Below are positions 5,484 to 12,018 of a stretch of DNA of 12,018 bases, piece after piece. The stretch spans positions 1-12,018 of the forward strand of contig CAJPSI010000018.1 of assembly GCA_905373275.1 (NCBI GenBank). Reading direction: 5' to 3'. Numbering within the stretch: the first letter of the stretch is position 1; the number at the start of each line of letters is the position of its first letter. The DNA is from Candidatus Saccharibacteria bacterium UBA1103. GTDB lineage: Bacteria > Patescibacteriota > Saccharimonadia > Saccharimonadales > Saccharimonadaceae. A program made the position numbers and the translations under genes. Below the pieces are notes generated by a model. It saw only the letters and a program-made list of their open reading frames with translations, was not told the DNA's origin and made no database searches.

Positions 5484-6183
5484 TGCCAAGAATATCAAAA
5501 AGTCGTTTGGACAGACACACGCCTTGCGTGGCATCAGCCTAGATATTCAGCCCGGCGAAATACTCGCTATCATGGGTCCGAGCGGCTCAGGCAAATCAAC
5601 TTTACTACATAGCCTAGCCGCCATCACCAAGATAGATAGTGGCGAAGTCTTTTTTGACGGCAAACGTATCGACAAGCTGAGCGACGACAAGCGAAGTAAG
5701 CTGCGTCGCACTAACTTTGGCTTCATCTTTCAGTTTGGTCAGCTCGTACCGGAGCTAACCTCACTCGACAACATCGCCCTGCCACTACTGCTTAACGGTG
5801 TCAAACGCAGAGAGGCTTATGAACGGGCTCAGAAATGGCTCAACCGAGTTGAGCTGGGTAGCAAAAGCAATAATATGCTCGGCGAACTCTCGGGTGGACA
5901 AATGCAACGCATCGCCGTAGCTAGAGCTATGGTGATTAGCCCCAAGGTGCTCTTCGCCGATGAGCCGACCGGCTCGCTTGACTCACTCAATTCAGAGAAG
6001 GTCATGGAGCTATTCATCAGTACCGCTCGCTCACACGGCACCACGGTAGTAATGGTCACTCACGAACCGACTATTGCCGCCTACGCCGATAGAGAAGTGA
6101 CTGTTCGTGATGGGCAAATCTCCGGCGCCCTACCGGGTGACGCTCACTCCACCAGCCACATTCAGATCGGAGACAGAAAATGA
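5464..6183 (+). CDS. ABC transporter ATP-binding protein, MacB/LolD type
   Basis: This is the cytoplasmic ATPase that powers the permease encoded next. All nucleotide-binding motifs are intact in its 239 residues: Walker A GPSGSGKST (38-46), Q-loop glutamine in FIFQFGQ (Q90), signature LSGGQ (142-146), Walker B VLFADE (162-167), D-loop SLD (171-173), and the switch histidine H200 in VMVTHEP. The type is that of MacB, LolD and FtsE, which couple to FtsX-fold permeases and act as mechanical pumps or exporters rather than classic transporters. Start ATG 5464 lies inside the padR gene, with AAGGAGG (5448-5454) nine bases upstream. The last bases overlap the permease start (ATGA). Confidence 0.96.
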   Translation: MDDPIISAKNIKKSFGQTHALRGISLDIQPGEILAIMGPSGSGKSTLLHSLAAITKIDSGEVFFDGKRIDKLSDDKRSKLRRTNFGFIFQFGQLVPELTSLDNIALPLLLNGVKRREAYERAQKWLNRVELGSKSNNMLGELSGGQMQRIAVARAMVISPKVLFADEPTGSLDSLNSEKVMELFISTARSHGTTVVMVTHEPTIAAYADREVTVRDGQISGALPGDAHSTSHIQIGDRK

Positions 6184-8369
6184 GTATCAGCTGGACCTTA
6201 CTCAAGAAATCAGGGCGACAGTCCTTTGCCCGACTCGGACTAACCGCCGTCGCCATCGCCATCGGCGTGATGCTGATCAGCTATTTCACCGCAGGGGTCA
6301 ATGGACTCCTCGGTCTTGGTCACCGCACTAACCATCTATCAAGGCTAGTGGGAGTGAAACAAGAGCCGATACCCGGCGTCAAACCGGCCAGAATTAACCG
6401 CCCCTACCGAGGTAATATCACCGACTGGCACGGTCGATCAATCGAACAACTCAAGATATACAGTACTGCCGAGACATTCAAGTTCCCCGAGCTAAAAGTG
6501 ATGCAACCGGGAGAATACTACCTATCTCCAGCTCTTAAAAAGGTCATCGATGAACACCCGACTGACGATATCTTGGCTCGTTTTGGGCGATTTAATAAAT
6601 ATCTCGGCACCGTACCTGAGAAATACCTGACCACACCTGACTCCCTATTGATAATTAGCGGAGTCGATACCAAAGAAGTCAAAGAGCACGAGGAGCGCTA
6701 CAGCAAGATATATCGCAGTGGATTTGATGACGATGGCACATCCTACGACGCCGCCTCAATCGTCGTCCTCAGCGTCGGCGGAGCGATCTTACTCTTCCCC
6801 ATCATCGTCTTCGTCTCGGTAGCCACTCAACTAGGCGCTACTCAGCGAGAAAAGCGCTACGCCGCCCTGCGTCTGATCGGCGCTACTAAGCGACAAGTTA
6901 ATCGTGTCCTAATCCTGGAGTCACTATTAGCTTCGGCTGTCGGTATTGCGATCGGATTCATCGGCTTCTGGTCGCTCCAAGCGCCGCTACTCAACTTCCG
7001 TATCGATGGCGAACGAATGTGGCCGAGCGACATGCAGCCGAGCGTCTTACAGCACCTTGTTATCATCGCTCTGACCTTGGGCTTGACTGCTTTCATTAAT
7101 TGGCGACGGATGCGCCGAGCTCAGATCTCACCCTTGGGCGTATCGCACACCCTGGAGAAGGTTAAGAAGCTGCGTATTTGGCGAGTGATTATCCTGGCAA
7201 TCGGTCTTGGCCTATTCGCCTGGCTATCGACCAAAGATGGCCGACAGTGGATCAGAAAGGATAGTTCCGGCGCAGCATCTTCGCTAGTCTTCGTCGGGGC
7301 TTTCTTAACGATCATGCTTGGCTTAGTCCTATCCGGTAGCTGGCTAACCAATAAGATCGCTCTGCTCTGCGTCCGCTTGTCAGACAACGCTTCCGTCCTG
7401 ATCGCCGGTAAGCGTACAGCGGTACACTCCAGAGCTATCTTTCGTAGCGTCTGTGGCGTAGTCCTAGCCCTCTTCGCCGGAAGCTTTTACCTGACTTCCG
7501 TCAGCGGAATGGAGAGGCTGAGCTTCCAGACCATCAAGGACAATGGCTACTCTCAACTGAGAGACAACACCGTGATAATCACTAGCGAAGCCCTGCCCGA
7601 CCAATTCGCCGGGCGACTCGCCAAACTACCTTACATATCATCTGTTGCCACCTTCTACTCACTCGAGGATGAGGCGGGTACCGATGCCGTTCGTTGCCGA
7701 GACCTGGCAAAGTATACCGACAAGACATGTCCGGCAGGCGCCAAGCCCGACCAATTCGCCTCGATCAACTTCATGAAGCCGGTGGTCAAGCAAGTACCCC
7801 TGGCAAAGAGTGTCGACACCACTAAGACTAAACAATACCTGGCCACCATTACCGCACAGGATCATATCGAGGAGTTGCGTACTTTCGTAGTGGTCAATAC
7901 CGGTACTGACGGTGATGATACCAGCTACATCACTAGTGGGCACATATCCAAACAACCCCACATCAACCCGACCATTAAGTCGCTGGCCGGACTCGCTTAC
8001 GCCGGCATCGGTGTAACATTGTTCGTCGCCATTGCCAGCCTGATCGTCTCGACTATCGGCGGATTGATTGAGCGACGACGCTCACTCTATACCTTGCGCC
8101 TGAGCGGTATGAGGTTAGTACAGCTGAAGCGTCTGATCATGATCGAATCGGTCACCCCACTTCTGCTGACCTCGATCGTCTCCTGCATCATCGGCGTCTG
8201 GACGGGCTCGGTCTTCATCGGGATATACTCGACCACACTTCACCCCACCTTGACCCCAACCTATTTCAGTATCGTCGGTGGAGGTCTACTGGTCGCCATC
8301 GTCGGCATCTATCTACTCCTGCCCATGGTGGATCAACTTACCCGAGCTGACGCTAACCAGACAGAGTAG
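6180..8369 (+). CDS. FtsX/MacB-type ABC transporter permease
   Basis: This 729-residue membrane protein is the partner of the ATPase before it; its ATG overlaps the ATPase stop (ATGA), implying translational coupling. About ten hydrophobic segments are visible: near 20-45, 193-215, 245-266, 290-306, 333-350, 366-388, 423-441, 603-628, 656-682 and 696-715. Two FtsX domains are marked by the cytoplasmic loops QREKRYAALRLIGATKRQV (222-240) and ERRRSLYTLRLSGMRLVQLK (631-650), the coupling elements of the family. Two large outside loops (about 46-190 and 442-600) resemble MacB-type periplasmic-core regions; the second has two cysteines, C506 and C516, which could form a disulfide. Ten segments recall BceB-like permeases for antimicrobial peptides. 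The substrate is unknown; efflux of a peptide, lipid or toxic compound is inferred. Confidence 0.93.
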   Translation: MSISWTLLKKSGRQSFARLGLTAVAIAIGVMLISYFTAGVNGLLGLGHRTNHLSRLVGVKQEPIPGVKPARINRPYRGNITDWHGRSIEQLKIYSTAETFKFPELKVMQPGEYYLSPALKKVIDEHPTDDILARFGRFNKYLGTVPEKYLTTPDSLLIISGVDTKEVKEHEERYSKIYRSGFDDDGTSYDAASIVVLSVGGAILLFPIIVFVSVATQLGATQREKRYAALRLIGATKRQVNRVLILESLLASAVGIAIGFIGFWSLQAPLLNFRIDGERMWPSDMQPSVLQHLVIIALTLGLTAFINWRRMRRAQISPLGVSHTLEKVKKLRIWRVIILAIGLGLFAWLSTKDGRQWIRKDSSGAASSLVFVGAFLTIMLGLVLSGSWLTNKIALLCVRLSDNASVLIAGKRTAVHSRAIFRSVCGVVLALFAGSFYLTSVSGMERLSFQTIKDNGYSQLRDNTVIITSEALPDQFAGRLAKLPYISSVATFYSLEDEAGTDAVRCRDLAKYTDKTCPAGAKPDQFASINFMKPVVKQVPLAKSVDTTKTKQYLATITAQDHIEELRTFVVVNTGTDGDDTSYITSGHISKQPHINPTIKSLAGLAYAGIGVTLFVAIASLIVSTIGGLIERRRSLYTLRLSGMRLVQLKRLIMIESVTPLLLTSIVSCIIGVWTGSVFIGIYSTTLHPTLTPTYFSIVGGGLLVAIVGIYLLLPMVDQLTRADANQTE

Positions 8370-8388
8370 GCGAAACGACACAGTCGTA

Positions 8389-8420
8389 CTATGGGCTAAT
8401 GATTTAACATTAGCCCATAG
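8389..8420. repeat. Perfect 13-bp hairpin between the permease and YbhB genes
   Basis: CTATGGGCTAATG (8389-8401) and CATTAGCCCATAG (8408-8420) are exact inverted repeats around a 6-base loop. It begins 20 bases after the permease stop. No T-tract follows on either strand, so a classic terminator is not supported. The right arm overlaps the -35 region of the YbhB-gene promoter, making an operator or attenuation hairpin, or a 3'-end stabiliser of the exporter mRNA, plausible. Confidence 0.65.
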
Positions 8421-8428
8421 CGATCATG

Positions 8429-8434
8429 TATAAT
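8429..8434 (+). promoter_or_regulatory. YbhB-gene promoter -10, leaderless
   Basis: A perfect TATAAT (8429-8434) is followed by six bases and ATG 8441, with no Shine-Dalgarno. A weak -35 (TTAACA, 8404-8409) lies 19 bases upstream within the hairpin. An in-frame ATG at 8426 overlaps the -10 and is not used. Confidence 0.6.
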
Positions 8435-8440
8435 AGCCCT

Positions 8441-8896
8441 ATGAAGATAACTAGCCCAGCCTTTGATAACGACACCAAAATACCGGTAGAATACTCTCAC
8501 CTGAGGGGTAATACTCGCCCGCCCTTGGCGATATCCGATGCTCCTCCCACAGCCAAGAGTCTGGTCGTCATCTGTCACGACCCGGACGCACCACTTCTCG
8601 GTGGCTTTTACCACTGGACGGCTTGGAATATCCCGCCCGACACTACTCAGATAAATAGCGACACCTTACCGGATCAAGTAGTCGAAGGCGTCACCAGTTG
8701 GGGCGAGCCTGGCTGGAATGGACCGCAGCCACCATTCGGCACTCATCGTTACCAATTTCATCTCTACGCCCTGACCGACTGGCTGGATTTACCCGCCAAT
8801 ACAACACCGAGGCGACTAAAGAAAGCGATCAAAGATATCACTCTCGACCACGCCGTCTTGACCGGACTATTCGCCGCCGCAGATAAGAAAGGCTAA
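8441..8896 (+). CDS. YbhB/YbcL-family PEBP-like protein
   Basis: Phosphatidylethanolamine-binding-like proteins form a small beta fold with an anion-binding pocket; the biochemical role of bacterial members is unclear. The 151-residue protein has both signatures: CHDPDAPLLGGFYHWTAWNIP (46-65; conserved DPDAP at 47-51 and H58-W59) and GPQPPFGTHRYQFHLYAL (94-111). Length and motifs are typical. There is no signal peptide, so it is probably cytoplasmic. The start ATG 8441 is fixed by the TATAAT six bases upstream. It follows the exporter operon on the same strand but has its own promoter, so a functional link is not shown. It converges on the res gene with a 39-base gap that has no clear terminator. 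Confidence 0.95.
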   Translation: MKITSPAFDNDTKIPVEYSHLRGNTRPPLAISDAPPTAKSLVVICHDPDAPLLGGFYHWTAWNIPPDTTQINSDTLPDQVVEGVTSWGEPGWNGPQPPFGTHRYQFHLYALTDWLDLPANTTPRRLKKAIKDITLDHAVLTGLFAAADKKG

Positions 8897-8935
8897 CGGC
8901 ACCGCCATGACTCCGCTTTGTCACACCTAGCTACA

Positions 8936-11692
8936 TCAGTTTTCCAGCTTAGTGATGACAGATTCCAGGCTACTTACCGGAGCCAGATACGGAGCGCCAA
9001 TCTCGTCGAAGTGCCGACGAGCAGATGTAATCTTACCTTGCTCACTGTCACTTAAATGATTATCTCGCAGATCATCCGAGCCCTTAGTCTCAGCTACGAA
9101 GTAGACCACCTTGTCGCCACCAAAAGCAACCGCCCAGTCCGGATTGTATTGACCGACCGGCGTGTCAATCTTAAACCAGCTCGGCAGCTTGACGTAGAAC
9201 TTCACGTCAGCATTTTCCTCGAGCGACTTCATAAAGTTGTGCTCAATCTCTGAGTCAACCGCCACATAATCATAGATTGTTTTGTCCACATCAGCCACAG
9301 CCACCGCTCCACTCTTCATGATAGTGTCATACAGGTATGTCTCCAGCTCGTAATTCTCAAATAGCATCATATCGTAGGATTGTCCCGTCTTATGGTATTT
9401 GACACCGTCTACCGCCAGCCGTCGCTTAGTTCGGTTGATCGTTCGGCTAGTCTCGTCAATAACTTGCTGCGGATTGACCACCAATCGGTCGAACATCTGC
9501 GCCCGATCAAGTATGTCGAAGATCACCCGGCGAGTCATCTGCGTCCGGCGCTGAATTGCCGATAGTAGATTTGGCACTCTTGACTTCACCTGACGCACCG
9601 CATAGGTGCTAAACCCAACCTCACGCACCATAAAGCCATCGTTGCCATCCATGGCGTCAATACGAGTCTTGGTCTCGGCAATATGCGGTCGGCTAATGGT
9701 GACTTGCGTCAGTTCATTGGCTGCCTCTGCGACTAGCTTGTTCAGATCAATTGCCACTCGATAAGTCGTTTTGTGCTTAATCTTGTCCCACAGCTCCTTG
9801 AAAGTAGGATCAAGCGCCCGTGATTTCTGAAACCTGACAACTCGTCGATTGTCACGATTCTTGATCCGTCCACCGAAGTGGATGCCGGTCTCTTCCTCAA
9901 TCTCCGTCTGAAGCTTACGGCTAAACTCTGCATAACTCTCATTAGCCACTACCGTTAGTACGTTGATGCTATCATCATGCACTCGTTGTCCATCAATATC
10001 AACCGGCAGGCGCAACCCTCGCCCGATCTCTTGGCGCTTTTTCATTTGACTCGACGTTTCATTAAGCGTGCAGATCTGAAACACATTAGGATTATCCCAG
10101 CCCTCACGCAGTGCCGAGTGGCTAAAGATAAACCGTAACGGCTTGCCGGTATCCAGTAGCCTTTCCTTATCCTTCATGATCAAGTTATACGCCGTATCAT
10201 CATCCTTAGTGCGCCCACCCTCACCCTTAGTGTCACGAGAGTCCTTCCACTGACCGCTCTTATCCGCCGCGAAGTAGCCATCGTGCACCTCACTCGCCGA
10301 CAAACCGTCCATCACACCGGCATATTTTGGTTTAGACGCCACCTTGGCGTACGCCTCCTCAAACCACTTGGCGAATTTACCTTTCTGGGCGCCATTCGCC
10401 GTATATTCACGATAGTTCATGACTTTATCGATAAAGAATAGGCTCAGCACTTTGACGCTATTCCCCAGTCGGCGCTGTTTATCAAAGTGATCGTCAATCG
10501 TCAGTTCAATCTGTCGCTTGATGATGTCATCATGCAGACTTTCATCACGCTGACCAACGTACACTACTTTGCCATTACTAAACTCGACACAATCATCGCC
10601 GTGATTGATCGACTCGACATAGTAGCCGGCATAGACCGAACGCCCTGTCTTCGCCTCCAGGTCATCACCCGGAAAGGCCTTGATGATCTTGCGCTGCAAG
10701 CCATACTCATCACTCGCATCCACCTCTATCTTGGCGAATGAGCGAGTCTTCGACTGACGCTCCAGTGACAACACATTGATATACGCATCATTATAATTAT
10801 CCTCACTCTGGACACTATGCACCTCGATCTTCTTAACTAAGCCCTTGTCATAGGCATCGACCGGAGTCAGCCGGTAAAGCAAATTGTATAGATGCTTGTG
10901 CGTGGCGCTATAGCGCAACGTGCACAGCGGATTAAGACTGGCAATAGCATTCCGCCGTATGTCCGTCTCCATATTCTGCGGCTCATCGAGAATAACTACC
11001 GGGTGAGTAGCCTTGATGAAATCGAGCGGCCGACCATAGTCACTCTGCCGATTCATCACATTCTGCGCCTTAGCGAAGCTATCAATGGTAATCACCATGA
11101 TCTGCAGCGTATCGTTCGCGGCAAACTCACGAGCTTGACCGGTCTTCTTGCTGTCCCAGACGTAGTAATCCATCTCCGGCTTACTATAAAGATCGGCGAA
11201 GTGCTCTCTGGTGATCGCCAAATTCTTCAGCACACCTTCACGAATCGCCACGCTCGGCACCACGATGATAAACTTCTTCCAGCCATAGTGCTGATGCAAT
11301 TCATGAATCGTCCGCAGATATACGTACGTTTTTCCGGTACCGGTCTCCATCTCGATGGAGAAGTTCATACCACGCAGGAACTTCTCGTCATAGATAACGT
11401 CTGTAGAGCGATGGTTCGTGACTATTGCTCGACCAGCCGTCTCGGCTGACGGGATACCATTTCTTTCCTGCACCAATCTCGTATTCATAACGATCTGATC
11501 TTCACTGAGCATCAGAGTATTTCCTCTCACACCGGCAGTCTCCAGACTCAGCTGTTGTCCCTTGATTCCGAGCGGTAATTGCCCGGGGATATTTATACCA
11601 TTGATAGTATTCGGTTGCCCCTTAAAAATATCCACAACCACCCGGATAGCATCAAGTTGATACTGCTGATTAGGGTCAAATCTTAGTTTCAT
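8936..11692 (-). CDS. Type III restriction enzyme Res subunit (DEAD-like helicase with PD-(D/E)xK nuclease)
   Basis: Res subunits of Type III systems use ATP to move or signal along DNA and cut when two unmodified head-to-head sites are found, working with a Mod methylase. The 918 residues begin with the family's MKLRFDPNQQYQLDAI. Helicase motifs: I METGTGKT (115-122), Ia VVPSVAIREGVLKN, II DEPQ (236-239), III SAT (262-264), V SHSALREGWDNPN (524-536), VI QEIGRGLRLP (554-563). The C-terminal nuclease is PD (851-852) then ETK (868-870), the usual PD...ExK. Everything is intact and near normal size. Start ATG 11692 matches family N-termini; an in-frame TTG at 11704 with AGGA seven bases upstream is the alternative and overlaps the preceding stop. 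No mod gene lies beside it in the window. It is probably coupled to the upstream HEPN-like gene. Confidence 0.94.
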   Translation of the reverse strand: MKLRFDPNQQYQLDAIRVVVDIFKGQPNTINGINIPGQLPLGIKGQQLSLETAGVRGNTLMLSEDQIVMNTRLVQERNGIPSAETAGRAIVTNHRSTDVIYDEKFLRGMNFSIEMETGTGKTYVYLRTIHELHQHYGWKKFIIVVPSVAIREGVLKNLAITREHFADLYSKPEMDYYVWDSKKTGQAREFAANDTLQIMVITIDSFAKAQNVMNRQSDYGRPLDFIKATHPVVILDEPQNMETDIRRNAIASLNPLCTLRYSATHKHLYNLLYRLTPVDAYDKGLVKKIEVHSVQSEDNYNDAYINVLSLERQSKTRSFAKIEVDASDEYGLQRKIIKAFPGDDLEAKTGRSVYAGYYVESINHGDDCVEFSNGKVVYVGQRDESLHDDIIKRQIELTIDDHFDKQRRLGNSVKVLSLFFIDKVMNYREYTANGAQKGKFAKWFEEAYAKVASKPKYAGVMDGLSASEVHDGYFAADKSGQWKDSRDTKGEGGRTKDDDTAYNLIMKDKERLLDTGKPLRFIFSHSALREGWDNPNVFQICTLNETSSQMKKRQEIGRGLRLPVDIDGQRVHDDSINVLTVVANESYAEFSRKLQTEIEEETGIHFGGRIKNRDNRRVVRFQKSRALDPTFKELWDKIKHKTTYRVAIDLNKLVAEAANELTQVTISRPHIAETKTRIDAMDGNDGFMVREVGFSTYAVRQVKSRVPNLLSAIQRRTQMTRRVIFDILDRAQMFDRLVVNPQQVIDETSRTINRTKRRLAVDGVKYHKTGQSYDMMLFENYELETYLYDTIMKSGAVAVADVDKTIYDYVAVDSEIEHNFMKSLEENADVKFYVKLPSWFKIDTPVGQYNPDWAVAFGGDKVVYFVAETKGSDDLRDNHLSDSEQGKITSARRHFDEIGAPYLAPVSSLESVITKLEN

Positions 11693-11696
11693 AAAG

Positions 11697-12018
11697 CTAA
11701 TCAAACACCCTTCCTGCGTCCTTTAAAGATCCTCTATCGGCTATCTCCGTAGTAGCTTTTTCACCAGTTAGCATACCCATTAGACCTAGAAATGCTTGCT
11801 TCATATCGGTCCAGTCAGGTGATTTGATTTCTACAGTATCACCTTTTTTGTAGTTTTTTATATTCGCATTCAAAGCCTTAGTACTATTAATAAACTTTTT
11901 ATCAACCACGCCACCCTTATGTACCAGTAAGTGTCTTATCTCAAGATAAAAGCATAGCTTCTTCCGAAGATCACTTTCTAGTTCAATTTCTATATTAAAA
12001 TAGTTTTTAAAATTATTC
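11697..12018 (-). CDS. C-terminal part of a possible HEPN-domain protein, cut by the right edge
   Basis: The minus-strand frame stays open from the right edge to TAG at 11697, giving at least 106 residues, so the true start is outside the window. The sequence includes LESDLRKKLCFYLEIRHLLVHKGG (in 11910-11981 roughly); R-H-x3-H at 11936-11919 fits the R-x4-6-H signature of HEPN ribonucleases with a polar residue after Arg. The remainder is a basic stretch (NANIKNYKKGDTVEIKS) and a C-terminal segment ending GRVFD. A GTG at 11909 would give a 70-residue product without this motif and is not favoured. The stop lies 4 bases upstream of the res ATG, so the two are probably one operon. HEPN proteins often act as toxins or defence RNases. 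The fold assignment rests on one motif and its helical context, so it is tentative. Confidence 0.55.
   Translation of the reverse strand, partial: NNFKNYFNIEIELESDLRKKLCFYLEIRHLLVHKGGVVDKKFINSTKALNANIKNYKKGDTVEIKSPDWTDMKQAFLGLMGMLTGEKATTEIADRGSLKDAGRVFD

Noticed and set aside
8897..8935. Bidirectional terminator between the convergent YbhB and res genes
   Set aside because: No stem of useful length with a T-run is visible in the 39 bases.
10892..11449. A 185-codon plus-strand frame opposite res
   Set aside because: It lies wholly within the motif-rich helicase gene and has no family signature, start signal or promoter.
1..12018. CRISPR array, insertion sequence or rRNA
   Set aside because: No regularly spaced repeats, no transposase or terminal inverted repeats, and no rRNA-like sequence were seen.

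Overview
The window is compact, of moderate G+C over most of its length, and uses TGA as an ordinary stop codon (for example at the end of rpsP). Gaps are short and the tRNA genes encode their own CCA. The translation cluster is reduced to rpsP, a KH-domain gene and trmD. There is a PadR-regulated ABC exporter and a GlcD-like flavoprotein, and several genes appear to lack a 5' leader. Together these fit a small-genome bacterium of the Candidate Phyla Radiation, most likely Saccharibacteria (TM7). That placement is inferred from gene content and style; no 16S or marker search was possible.

Layout. Positions 1-1601 (minus strand) hold trmD (cut by the left edge), a KhpA-type KH protein and ribosomal protein S16. 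A hairpin terminator separates each pair, so the genes look clustered but separately transcribed. Positions 1753-2592 (minus) encode a highly acidic protein of unknown function. Two tRNA-Leu genes (anticodons CAG and UAG, both minus) flank a GlcD/D-lactate-dehydrogenase-like FAD oxidase (2844-4469). The 303-bp gap at 4632-4934 contains the tRNA promoter, a perfect 30-bp palindrome, a small hairpin and three evenly spaced palindromic operators. These operators lead into a plus-strand operon, 4935-8369: a PadR repressor, an ABC ATPase and a ten-segment FtsX/MacB-type permease, with overlapping reading frames. A PEBP/YbhB-family gene follows (8441-8896). Convergent to it, on the minus strand, is the Res subunit of a Type III restriction system (8936-11692). 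Just upstream of Res is the C-terminal part of a gene that runs off the right edge and carries an R-x4-H (HEPN nuclease-like) motif, in AT-rich DNA.

How it works together. The left part is translation housekeeping: tRNA methylation, an RNA chaperone, a small-subunit protein and leucine tRNAs. The middle is a self-regulated membrane exporter: the PadR protein probably binds its own promoter and so controls the ATPase and permease. The right end is a defence locus, where a Type III Res helicase-nuclease is coupled to a possible HEPN ribonuclease. No Mod methylase is visible; it may lie past the right edge.

The strongest unexplained signals are (1) -10 boxes placed 5-6 bases before the ATG of four genes, implying leaderless mRNAs and moving three starts downstream of the longest open frame; (2) the PadR operator array with exact 33-bp centre spacing; (3) the 30-bp palindrome; (4) the HEPN-like/Res gene pair.
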